This document shows, piece after piece, positions 1 to 6,702 of a stretch of 64,000 nt of DNA. This DNA is from Methylocystis bryophila (GTDB lineage Bacteria > Pseudomonadota > Alphaproteobacteria > Rhizobiales > Beijerinckiaceae). The notes beneath the pieces are model-generated. The model ran no database searches, was not told the origin of the DNA, and was given only the letters and a program-made list of their open reading frames with translations. Position 1 is the first letter of the stretch, and the number at the start of each line of letters is the position of its first letter. Location of the stretch: assembly GCF_027925445.1 (NCBI RefSeq), contig NZ_AP027149.1, forward strand, positions 2,864,501 through 2,928,500. The letters run 5' to 3'. The position numbers and the translations under genes are program-made.

Positions 1-244
1 GAACCGCGTGCACGTACTCCAGCAGGAACTGTCTTTCGTTGATCAGGTCATCCGGGCCGTTCGCTTCGCGTTGCTCCCCGGTGGTGCCTTGGTCTGTCAC
101 CGCTTTAATTATGTGCTGGGCGTAGATGTAGCCGAGCAAATCGTGCGCGGGCATGGCGACAATCAGCGCGCGCATACGGCCGGCGGCGGCTTCCATGTCT
201 TTCAGTAGAGAGGCTGCAACCTCTTTTCGCTTTTGCTCGTTCAT
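1..244 (-). CDS. Hypothetical protein, 3' part cut by window edge
   Basis: The minus strand is open from an ATG at 244 to the left edge of the window, giving 81 codons with no stop. The peptide begins MNEQKRKEVAASLLKDMEAA and is helical and soluble, with no signal peptide or membrane segment. An AGGTG stretch about 10 bases before the ATG could be the ribosome site. I do not recognise a family. The C-terminus lies outside the window, so length and function cannot be judged. The opposite strand is also open here, but that peptide has no family features and no ribosome site. Confidence 0.5.
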   Translation of the reverse strand, partial: MNEQKRKEVAASLLKDMEAAAGRMRALIVAMPAHDLLGYIYAQHIIKAVTDQGTTGEQREANGPDDLINERQFLLEYVHAV

Positions 245-323
245 GAATATATGCACACCTGACATCCCCTCGGCACAATATTGCGCAGTGCGCATCCATA
301 GCTAGCGTAGGCGTCGCACTCTT

Positions 324-491
324 TCAGATAGACTCATCGTGGTCAATCTCCCGTGGCTCGCCGAGCAGTTCAATATCAGCCTCATTTGGCACGAACGCTG
401 TCATGGTCATGCGGGCCAACGTTGGATTCGAGAGTTGCTCAGCGAGCTGGCGGGCGAGAAAGCGGCCGGGAATTCCGCGTGATCGGCGCAT
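324..491 (-). CDS. Small hypothetical protein (55 aa)
   Basis: A 55-codon minus-strand frame starts at ATG 491 and ends at 324, just downstream of the alkyltransferase gene that stops at 518. The peptide has a basic start (MRRSRGIPGRFLARQLAEQL) and an acidic tail ending in IDHDESI. No family is recognised and there is no obvious Shine-Dalgarno sequence. It may be a real small gene, the tail of a degraded one, or chance. It is listed because the composition looks protein-like and nothing else explains this stretch. Confidence 0.25.
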   Translation of the reverse strand: MRRSRGIPGRFLARQLAEQLSNPTLARMTMTAFVPNEADIELLGEPREIDHDESI

Positions 492-517
492 GGATATGGC
501 TGCCGAACTATCCTCGC

Positions 518-1126
518 TCACCCCGCTGTCTCCCTGTCCAGAAGCGCGCGTTTGCGCTCCACGCCCCAGCGATAGCCCGACAAGTCGCCGTCGGAGCGTA
601 CCACGCCGTGGCAAGGTATGGCGACGGCAATCTTGTTGGCGGCGCAGGCCTGCGCGACGGCTCGAACGGCGGCCGGTTTGCTAATGCGGGCGGCGACTTC
701 GGCGTAACTGGCGGTGTTGCCTGGCGGGATTTCGCGAAGCGCCTGCCAGACTCGCTGTTGAAAGGCCGTGCCGCGCACATCGAGCGGAAGCGCGAGCCCG
801 GTCTTTGGCGCTTCGACGAAGGCCACGACTTGGGCGACCAGTTTTTCAAACTCAGCGTCTCCGCCGATGAGACTGGCTTTGGAAAAGCGATCCTGGAGCT
901 CGCGCAGCAGATCCTCGGGATCATCGCCCAGGGTAATCGCGCAGACGCCCTTGTCACTGCACGCCACCAGAATGGCGCCGAGCGAGCACTCGGCGACGGC
1001 GAAGCGGATCACGACGTTCTTGCCGCCACCCTTGAACGCGCTTGGCGTTATCCCGAGCAGAGCATTCGAGTTCTCGTAGAAGCGGCTGTTGGAGGAATAG
1101 CCGGCGCTGTAGATGGCGTCGGTCAC
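518..1126 (-). CDS. Methylated-DNA-protein-cysteine methyltransferase, truncated Ada-like protein
   Basis: This is a DNA repair protein that moves the methyl group of O6-methylguanine onto its own cysteine. The transferase domain spans about residues 40-200. The active site is IPCHGVVR with the acceptor Cys at about 172, and FQQRVWQAL is the usual helix before it. The first 35 residues (AIYSAGYSSNSRFYE) match the second half of the AraC-type helix-turn-helix that precedes this domain in Ada. The N-terminal Ada zinc domain and the first half of the DNA-binding domain are missing: the frame upstream of the GTG start at 1126 does not continue the AraC fold and reaches a stop. It is therefore a 5'-truncated ada gene or a minimal form. 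It could still repair DNA, but it should not act as the full methyl-responsive activator. Confidence 0.8.
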   Translation of the reverse strand: MTDAIYSAGYSSNSRFYENSNALLGITPSAFKGGGKNVVIRFAVAECSLGAILVACSDKGVCAITLGDDPEDLLRELQDRFSKASLIGGDAEFEKLVAQVVAFVEAPKTGLALPLDVRGTAFQQRVWQALREIPPGNTASYAEVAARISKPAAVRAVAQACAANKIAVAIPCHGVVRSDGDLSGYRWGVERKRALLDRETAG

Positions 1127-1277
1127 TGACGCGCTGCTTTTGGCGCTTACCCCCGGATGAGTGGGTTCGCGAAAATCGAGAGCGGGCTCGCTGTCATGAA
1201 TTGGATGATGGGACTTTCAATCGTCTCGCTCACCAGTGAGACGCAAGTGACCTTCATGCACTGAAGCGCTGTCAAGC

Positions 1278-2564
1278 CTACTGCGCCGCGCGCAGGATCT
1301 CCGGATACGCGCACTGCTCTGCGCTCTTCTCATGGATGCCCAGATTCGCCGGCGGTTCGATGAAGGGAAGGCCGAGCGTTTGCCAAACATCGACCAGCGC
1401 CTCGACGAGCGCGCCAATATGCTCGCGGGTGTGATGAGGCGTCGGCGTAATGCGCAGGCGCTCCGCTCCCTTAGCGACGGTGGGATAGTTAATCGGCTGG
1501 ATGTAGATACCATGCCGGTCAAGCAACATGTCGCTCGCCGCCTTGCAAAGCTGAGCGTCGCGCACCAAAACCGGCACGATGTGCGAACTGTTTTCGAGCA
1601 CCGGAAGGCCCGCCGCCAACAGCGCATGCTTTGTGACTTGCACGGCGCGCTGGTGGGTCGCGCGAATCTCGGGCCGCGACTTCAACAGCCGCACCGCCGC
1701 GCAGGCCGCCGCGGCCACCGCCGGCGGCAGCGCTGTCGTAAAGATGAAGGACGGAGCATAGCTGCGAACCGCGTCGATCAGCGCCGCGTCCCCTGCGATA
1801 TAGCCGCCGAGCGCGCCAAAGCCCTTGGCAAGGGTGCCTTCGATCACATCGATCTGGTCCATTACGTCCGCCTGCTCGCAGACGCCGCCGCCACGCGCCC
1901 CATACATGCCAACGGCGTGCACTTCGTCGATATAGGTCATTGCGCCGTACCGCTTCGCGAGAGCGGCGATCTCCGCAACGGGAGCGACATTACCGCTCAT
2001 CGAGTAGAGGCTCTCGAAGACGATGAGCTTTGGGCGGTCGCCAGCCGTGATCAGCAGCTCCTCGAAATGCTCGAGATCGTTATGCCGGACGACCCTCTTT
2101 TCGGCGCGTGACCGCCTGACGCCTTCGATCATCGAATTGTGATTGGACTCGTCGGAGAGGATCAGGCAGTTGGGCAGAAGGTCGGCGATGGTTGAAATCG
2201 CCGCGAGATTGGAGATCCAGCCGGACGTGAAGACGAGCGCCGCCTCCTTGCGATGCAGGTCCGCCAGCTCGCGCTCGAGCTCGACGATCGCTTGGCTCGT
2301 GCCGGAGATGTTTCGAGTGCCGCCCGCGCCGGCGCCGGTTCTCCCGGCGGTCTCGATCATGGCCTGGATGACCTCGGGGTGCTGTCCCATGCCGAGGTAG
2401 TCGTTCGAGCACCAGATCGTGACGTCCTGGCTGCACCCGTCCGGACGCCGCCAAGCGGACACGGGGAAGGACTCAACGTCGCGCTCGATTGGGACGAACA
2501 CCCGATAACGGCGCTCGGAACGCAGGCGAAACACGGCTGCCTCGAAGTAGCGTCGATAGTTCAT
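1278..2564 (-). CDS. hemA: 5-aminolevulinate synthase (ALAS)
   Basis: The enzyme condenses glycine and succinyl-CoA to 5-aminolevulinate, the committed step of haem synthesis by the Shemin (C4) route typical of alphaproteobacteria. It is a 428-aa PLP enzyme of the alpha-oxoamine synthase fold. Visible motifs are IWCSNDYLGMG (about 50-60), the glycine-rich GAGAGGTRNISGT (78-90), the PLP-contacting YIDEVHAVG (211-219) and the Schiff-base lysine in GTLAKGFGALGG (Lys about 247). I chose ATG 2564, which starts MNYRRYF like known ALAS proteins and follows a GAGAGGGG Shine-Dalgarno sequence; an upstream in-frame start at 2702 lacks both. It lies 193 bp downstream of the 145-aa gene on the same strand, so the two may share the operator-bearing promoter at 3301-3337. 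Its position beside a giant multihaem cytochrome and ccm genes suggests that it supplies haem for that system. It may be a paralogue of a housekeeping hemA elsewhere. Confidence 0.93.
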   Translation of the reverse strand: MNYRRYFEAAVFRLRSERRYRVFVPIERDVESFPVSAWRRPDGCSQDVTIWCSNDYLGMGQHPEVIQAMIETAGRTGAGAGGTRNISGTSQAIVELERELADLHRKEAALVFTSGWISNLAAISTIADLLPNCLILSDESNHNSMIEGVRRSRAEKRVVRHNDLEHFEELLITAGDRPKLIVFESLYSMSGNVAPVAEIAALAKRYGAMTYIDEVHAVGMYGARGGGVCEQADVMDQIDVIEGTLAKGFGALGGYIAGDAALIDAVRSYAPSFIFTTALPPAVAAAACAAVRLLKSRPEIRATHQRAVQVTKHALLAAGLPVLENSSHIVPVLVRDAQLCKAASDMLLDRHGIYIQPINYPTVAKGAERLRITPTPHHTREHIGALVEALVDVWQTLGLPFIEPPANLGIHEKSAEQCAYPEILRAAQ

Positions 2565-2757
2565 GATTCTTACCGCCCCTCTCAGCCCGCGATGCCAGCA
2601 AAAGACAAATTCCTCGTGTGAGCGATCCACGAAGTTATGTGAGTTGCAGTCGCACTTTGCGAGTTCACTGGAAATCGGTTCAGCCGATTGACAAGCATTC
2701 AATCCAATCTCTGTGCTTTGCAGGCTTAGACGATGGCTCTAGCGCTAGGGGTTGCTC

Positions 2758-3195
2758 CTATTCAGCAGCCGCCGCTCTGGAGTAATCGGTTAATTCCTGT
2801 TCCGTGCTCGCTCTCGATATTTCTTCAGCTACTCGTCTGGCATTTTCTCGACGCGCGCGTTCCTGCGCGGTTCGACGCCGACGAAACTCAGCTCGCTCCT
2901 CCGGCGTCATTTGAGCGATGTAAGATCGATTCTGCGCATTTCTACGATCCTTCCGCGCGCGCAGCTCCTCGGGGGTTAAAGCCCCCCGAGTTTTTGGCCT
3001 AGGCTGCGCCTCATTTCCTGGTTCCGGGCGCTCCGCTTGGTCCTCTTCTTCGTCCACCTCATCATAGGGCGAGGGCCAAAGCACTTCTGCGACGACAAAA
3101 AGTTGATCCGTAAATCGCTCGAACTCTTCGCGCGACTTGATGGTGACGGAAACCTTTAGAGCGTCTTCGCAGTGCGCCTGGAAGTCAATCTGCAT
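2758..3195 (-). CDS. Hypothetical charged protein (145 aa)
   Basis: This is a soluble, very charged protein of unknown function. Residues 1-45 look like a small alpha/beta segment, followed by an acidic linker (DEVDEEEDQAERPEP) and then a long, strongly basic helical part from about 75 to 125. That part repeats TPEE-type starts (TPEELRARKDRR and TPEERAEFRRRR) and could form a coiled coil or bind nucleic acid. There is no signal peptide. It is the first gene after a minus-strand promoter with a strong palindromic operator (3301-3337), and hemA follows. The untranslated leader carries a tandem 19-bp repeat. It could be a local regulator or accessory factor of the haem/cytochrome system, but that is inference from position only. 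Confidence 0.65.
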   Translation of the reverse strand: MQIDFQAHCEDALKVSVTIKSREEFERFTDQLFVVAEVLWPSPYDEVDEEEDQAERPEPGNEAQPRPKTRGALTPEELRARKDRRNAQNRSYIAQMTPEERAEFRRRRTAQERARRENARRVAEEISRASTEQELTDYSRAAAAE

Positions 3196-3235
3196 AGATG
3201 TCAGCCCTGTACTCTCCGCTCCTGGAACTCTCTTT

Positions 3236-3273
3236 TAAAGCTTTATATTGCGAGTAAAGCTTCATATTGCGAG
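3236..3273. repeat. Tandem 19-bp direct repeat in 5' leader
   Basis: Two adjacent 19-bp copies, TAAAGCTTTATATTGCGAG (3236-3254) and TAAAGCTTCATATTGCGAG (3255-3273), differ at one base. A weaker trace (CATTGCGCG) follows. They lie between the operator/promoter at 3301-3337 and the start codon at 3195, so they would be in the transcript leader. Such iterons usually bind a protein in direct-repeat mode; an RNA role is also possible. Each copy has a short AAGCTT core. Confidence 0.6.
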
Positions 3274-3300
3274 ACATTGCGCGATATGTTAAGACCGGCC

Positions 3301-3337
3301 GCTGATACATAGTGTATCAGCAGAGACTGGCTGTCAA
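3301..3337 (-). promoter_or_regulatory. Palindromic operator overlapping a minus-strand promoter
   Basis: 3301-3321 is a perfect palindrome with 9-bp arms around TAG; the core is TGATACA-TAG-TGTATCA. On the minus strand a consensus -35 (TTGACA, 3337-3332) precedes it, and TACACT inside the palindrome lies 15 bases further, as a -10 would. A regulator bound here would cover the -10 and could repress the 145-aa gene and hemA. The same arrangement occurs at 24684-24719, upstream of the barrel-protein gene. The motif is not one that I can assign to a named regulator. Confidence 0.7.
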
Positions 3338-3689
3338 GAAGGATGAGGCGCCACGTACCTTGGAATGCGCTGGCTCTCCTCTAAACTCTGAGATGATCGC
3401 GCCGCCGTCGCCTGGCCCATGAAGGCATATGCGGTAAGGGGCAGATTTCCAGGCGACTGGCTCTTGGCTCAGGCAGGCGGATTAGGCTTGCTACAGGCGC
3501 CTCTCGCATCATCCGACGGCCCTCTCGCGCTGAAGAACTCAAACGTGGATGCCGAGTAAGACGTGAAGCTAGCGCGCTGGCGCTGCGACAGGGCTGACGG
3601 TCGCTGCGCCGAGCTTGCCGCAAGAGCTGTCGGCGTCGCGCGCGACACGCCCGATCGCTGGAAAAAAACTTCTCGGCCATCACAGGCTG
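3338..3689. other. Intergenic stretch, no gene recognised
   Basis: No reading frame here has convincing protein features or a ribosome site. The stretch lies between the operator/promoter of the hemA side and a decayed transposase. It may contain the unrecognisable 5' part of that element. Confidence 0.4.
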
Positions 3690-3693
3690 CGCG

Positions 3694-4193
3694 GTGAGGT
3701 CGGCGCAGCCTGTCCAGATCGACACGCTCTTCATCAATATCCGCCTCGACAGGCCAATCAAGCACTTCATCGGCTATGACCCGTCGCCAAATGCACGACG
3801 ACCGCGTGGCCGGCCATGCCAGCGCCACCAGCGCCAAAGCGGTTCTCGACAAGCTTCTCGCCGAGGCGCCGTTCGCAACAAGCGGGATTCGAGTCGACGG
3901 CGGGAGCGAGTGCAAATCCACGTTCGAGGCGAAGTGTCAGGGACGCGGCCTCGAGCTCTTCGTCCTGCCACCCAAGCGACTCGATCTCAACGGGTGCGTC
4001 GAACGCACTCAGTTCTAACGGCGCTACGAGTTCTACGCCGCCTAGAAACTGCCGCATAAAATCGAAAAGCTCCAAACCTTCGTCGACGCCATCGCTTATC
4101 GCTACAACACCTAAAGGCCGCACAACGTTGGCGAAAAAGCCCGCAAGAGTATCTGCAGGCTGAAGGCTACGGGCGATCCCGGCCGTCTCAGAT
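3694..4193 (+). pseudogene. Decayed transposase with integrase core (IS481/IS3-like)
   Basis: Pieces of a DDE transposase can be read in shifting frames. They are PVQIDTLFINIRLDRPIKHF near 3708-3770, then AGHASATSAKAVLDKLLAEA and VDGGSECKSTFEAKCQGRG in the frame of 3776-4018, then RYEFYAA, stop, KLPHKIEKLQTFVDA and IAYRYNT, stop, RPHNVGEKARKS up to about 4170. The VDGGSE motif is the second catalytic-Asp region of the rve fold, and NGCVER precedes the expected Glu part. At least one frameshift (about 3780) and two in-frame stops (about 4015-4045 and 4112) show it is dead. It lies immediately upstream of ccmC, where ccmA and ccmB would normally be, so insertion or deletion here may have removed them. 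Confidence 0.75.
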
Positions 4194-4339
4194 TTCATGA
4201 GACCGGAGATCGCCTTGCTTCCGGGCCAGAGCGTGTTTAGGTGTCGCCTCTCAGGTCGGCGGCTGGGGTCCGCCCGGAGCCGAGCGCGCGGGACTCACGG
4301 CCCACCGACCCGCACTTCACGCAAGGAGACGTCCGCCCC

Positions 4340-5083
4340 GTGGCGACAATTTCCGAGTTTTTCAATCCGACGCGTTTCATGGCGCTGACGGACCGGCTGC
4401 TTCCCTGGCTCTCGGGCGCCGCGGCGCTGTTGCTCGGCGTCGGGCTCTATGCCGCCTTCTTCCTCGTTCCGCCGGATTATCAGCAGGGCGAGACGGTGCG
4501 GATCATGTATATCCACGTGCCCGCCGCCTGGCTTGGCATGTTCGCCTATATTGTGATGAGCTCCGCCTCGATCGGCGCGCTCGTCTGGCGTCATCCGCTG
4601 GCCGATGCGGCGCAGAAGACGGCGGCGCCGCTCGGCGCGCTCTTCACTTTTCTCTGCCTCGTCACGGGCTCGCTCTGGGGCAAGCCCATGTGGGGAACCT
4701 TTTGGGTCTGGGACGCGCGCCTCACCTCTTATCTCGTGCTGTTCCTCATCTATCTCGGCGTCATCGCAATCCGCCAGACGATGGACGACACGCCGCGCGG
4801 CGCGCGCGTCGCCGCCATCATGACGCTTGTCGGCCTCGTCGACATCCCGATCATCAAATTCTCGGTCGACTGGTGGAACACGCTGCATCAGCCGGCGTCG
4901 GTGTTCCGCGCCGGCGGCTCGACGATCTCGGGCTCGATGCTCTGGCCGCTGCTCGTCATGGCGGCGGGCGCCTCCTGCCTCTTCCTGGCGCTGCATTTCA
5001 TGGCGCTGCGCAATGAGATCCTGCGCCGGCGACTCGCGCGTCTTACGCTGCGCGCCGTGCGCGCCGAGGAGGCGCTGACATGA
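4340..5083 (+). CDS. ccmC: Haem exporter / haem-handling protein CcmC
   Basis: CcmC is an inner-membrane protein of System I cytochrome c maturation that presents haem to the chaperone CcmE in the periplasm. The product is 247 aa, the usual family size, with six hydrophobic segments. The tryptophan-rich haem-binding motif lies at about 114-127 (GKPMWGTFWVWDAR). The two conserved external histidines are in YIHVPAAW (about 69) and LHQPAS (about 183). I chose GTG 4340 because AAGGAG lies 11 bases upstream and the length fits; an upstream in-frame ATG at 4241 would add a non-hydrophobic, ribosome-site-free extension. The gene overlaps ccmD by 4 bp (ATGA). Notably, ccmA and ccmB, which usually precede ccmC in alphaproteobacteria, are absent, and a dead transposase is found there instead. 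Confidence 0.93.
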   Translation: MATISEFFNPTRFMALTDRLLPWLSGAAALLLGVGLYAAFFLVPPDYQQGETVRIMYIHVPAAWLGMFAYIVMSSASIGALVWRHPLADAAQKTAAPLGALFTFLCLVTGSLWGKPMWGTFWVWDARLTSYLVLFLIYLGVIAIRQTMDDTPRGARVAAIMTLVGLVDIPIIKFSVDWWNTLHQPASVFRAGGSTISGSMLWPLLVMAAGASCLFLALHFMALRNEILRRRLARLTLRAVRAEEALT

Positions 5084-5229
5084 ACGCCGATCCGCACTGG
5101 GGCTATATCATCGCGGCTTACGCCATCGCCTTCGTTGTGGTCGGCGGCGCGATCTGGCGCATCGTTGGCGAGCATCGCAGGCTCTTGGCCGAGCTCGCGC
5201 GCTTCAAGGATCAAGGAGAGGAGGGTTGA
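5080..5229 (+). CDS. ccmD: Haem exporter subunit CcmD
   Basis: A 49-residue protein with one transmembrane helix (about residues 9-27, YIIAAYAIAFVVVGGAIW) followed by a basic cytoplasmic helix is the standard CcmD layout. CcmD stabilises the CcmABC complex and helps release holo-CcmE. The start ATG overlaps the ccmC stop (ATGA), and the stop TGA at 5227-5229 overlaps the TTG start of the next gene (TTGA), so the three genes are translationally coupled. Identification rests on size, topology and position between ccmC and ccmG, because the family has little sequence conservation. Confidence 0.88.
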   Translation: MNADPHWGYIIAAYAIAFVVVGGAIWRIVGEHRRLLAELARFKDQGEEG

Positions 5230-5828
5230 GCGCCGGGGAGGAGAAAAGCCCGCGGACCTGGCTCCGTCTCGCGCCGCTCGGCGTCTTTCTGCTGTTGGCC
5301 GGACTCTTTGTCATTCGGCTCTATTCCGGCGATCCCTCGAAGCTCCCCTCGGCGCTCATCGGCCGGCCGGCGCCGGCCTTCACGCTTCCGGCGGTCGAAG
5401 GACTGGCTGGCGTTTCGGGCTTCGGCGACGCCGATTTGCGTCAAGGCCATGTCAGCGTCATCAACGTCTTCGCCTCCTGGTGCGCGCCTTGCCGCGCCGA
5501 AGCGCCGACGCTGTTGACGCTCGCCCATGACGAGACGCTGAAGGCTGCGGGCGTCAAGCTCTACGGCCTTTCTTACAAGGACGATGCGGCAAATGCGGTG
5601 CGCTTCCTGACGCAGGAAGGCAATCCCTTCGACGCCGTCGGCGCGGATTCTCTCGGCCGCACGGCGATCGACTTCGGCGTCTATGGCGTGCCGGAGACCT
5701 TCGTCGTCAGAGGCGACGGGGTCGTCGCCTATAAATTCGTGGGACCTTTGTCGCCCTATGCGCTGGAGAAGACGCTGATCCCCGAGATCGAGAAGGCGCA
5801 GAAGGCGTCGGCGGCGCAGGGCTCGTAA
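5226..5828 (+). CDS. ccmG: Thiol:disulfide interchange protein CcmG/DsbE (first copy)
   Basis: A membrane-anchored thioredoxin-like protein of 200 aa keeps apocytochrome CxxCH cysteines reduced before haem attachment. An N-terminal anchor lies at about 15-33. The thioredoxin fold carries the active site FASWCAPCRAEAP (Cys about 86 and 89) and the cis-proline loop GVYGVPETFVV typical of CcmG. Translation probably starts at TTG 5226, overlapping the ccmD stop. A second, independent ccmG copy with a different active site (WCPVC) occurs at 36343, so the window has two reductants for haem attachment. The giant cytochrome gene starts 875 bp downstream. Confidence 0.92.
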   Translation: MSAGEEKSPRTWLRLAPLGVFLLLAGLFVIRLYSGDPSKLPSALIGRPAPAFTLPAVEGLAGVSGFGDADLRQGHVSVINVFASWCAPCRAEAPTLLTLAHDETLKAAGVKLYGLSYKDDAANAVRFLTQEGNPFDAVGADSLGRTAIDFGVYGVPETFVVRGDGVVAYKFVGPLSPYALEKTLIPEIEKAQKASAAQGS

Positions 5829-6172
5829 TCCTGGCTCTCGCGAGTGGTTCATAGTGCCCTCGCGAGGTAACGCTTTTCCAGCCGGCGACTCTTCGGCGCA
5901 GCTTCGGAAAGCACCACGCGCGTTTGCATGCGAATGAGCATCGCCGCGCGTGGCAGGCGCCTCGCCTGCAAAACATCGCTCGCCGTTTAGCCAGCCCCTT
6001 CATGATGACGCTGCCGCATCCCTGCGCGATGCGACGGTGGACCATGTCGTGGTCTCACACCAGGCGGCAGAGTCCGCGGAAACTGGCGCCTGATTGATGG
6101 GGTTCATGAGGAAGGCGGCCTGCGTCGGCCTCGAGCACCGCGCGGGCATAAGGAAGATAGCGCGCAGGAGGG
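5829..6172. other. Intergenic stretch, no gene recognised
   Basis: No frame here shows family features. The stretch follows ccmG and probably contains further debris of the IS3-like element read on the minus strand from 6545 downwards. Nothing that looks like a clear terminator was found. Confidence 0.4.
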
Positions 6173-6545
6173 CTAGGTTCGTTTCGCCCCAGGGACGATG
6201 GCGCCGTGATGATTGCTGTCGGCCAGCGAGCCGCAACACGTCGCAATCGCATGCAGCAGAACGCCGTTGGAGTCGGTGCTAGTGAATTGGCTGCCGTGAT
6301 TCGTGTTAAAAAATTCGGGCCAGTGACGTCCGACAAACGCATCTTGAATCGTCTCGATGCAAAGCGCCGTCTCCATCGTGATCGACAAGCTGTGGGCTCA
6401 CGTCGCATCGATGACACGTCGATCATCGCGGCGAAACAGGCGAAGACTCTCGCCATCGAGGGGCAAGCGATGTCCATCACTCCACATCTGATCCGGTCGC
6501 TTGATCCTCGCGGCGCACAATTGATGCGGATCAGGCAATCATTGC
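6173..6545 (-). pseudogene. Decayed IS3-family transposase (OrfB) fragment
   Basis: On the minus strand, pieces of an IS3-type OrfB integrase core can be read in order with frameshifts. They are IKRPDQMW (about 6505), then MDIACPSMARVFACFAAMID (another frame, about 6480-6420), then SLSITMETALCIETIQDAF and FFNTNHGSQFTSTDSNGVLL (6388-6270). The NTNHGSQFTS piece is the second catalytic Asp motif (normally NTDQGSQFTS) with Asp changed to Asn. The Glu region is not recognisable. It is a dead relic between ccmG and the giant cytochrome gene. Together with the relic at 3694-4193 it brackets ccmC-D-G. Confidence 0.75.
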
Positions 6546-6625
6546 TCTTTATGTAGAAGCTCCACTCGGCATATGCTCACGCTTCGCCTCATTCCAAAGT
6601 TAGGAATGTCGCTGAAGGTTTAGTC

Positions 6626-6643
6626 CTGTCAGGCGTGTGTCAG
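6626..6643 (+). promoter_or_regulatory. Direct-repeat box (CTGTCAG-N4-GTGTCAG) upstream of giant cytochrome
   Basis: Two 7-bp half-sites, CTGTCAG (6626-6632) and GTGTCAG (6637-6643), are spaced by 4 bp, giving an 11-bp period. The box ends 59 bp before the start codon at 6703. The same arrangement with the same flanks (TAGT before, TT after) occurs at 24826-24843 upstream of the barrel-protein gene. Direct half-sites with an 11-bp period are typical for OmpR/PhoB-type response regulators, and the half-site resembles the PHO-box CTGTCAT; the regulator here is not known. Confidence 0.5.
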
Positions 6644-6702
6644 TTACCGCGGTTAGGGCTAACGGTGCGGCTCAATCGAGTTGCGTGTCATGCTGCTGGT
6701 GA

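Noticed and set aside
2640..2700. FNR/FixK-type box (TTGAC..TTCAA) upstream of hemA
   Set aside because: The half-sites are imperfect and the spacing is one base too long for TTGAT-N4-ATCAA.
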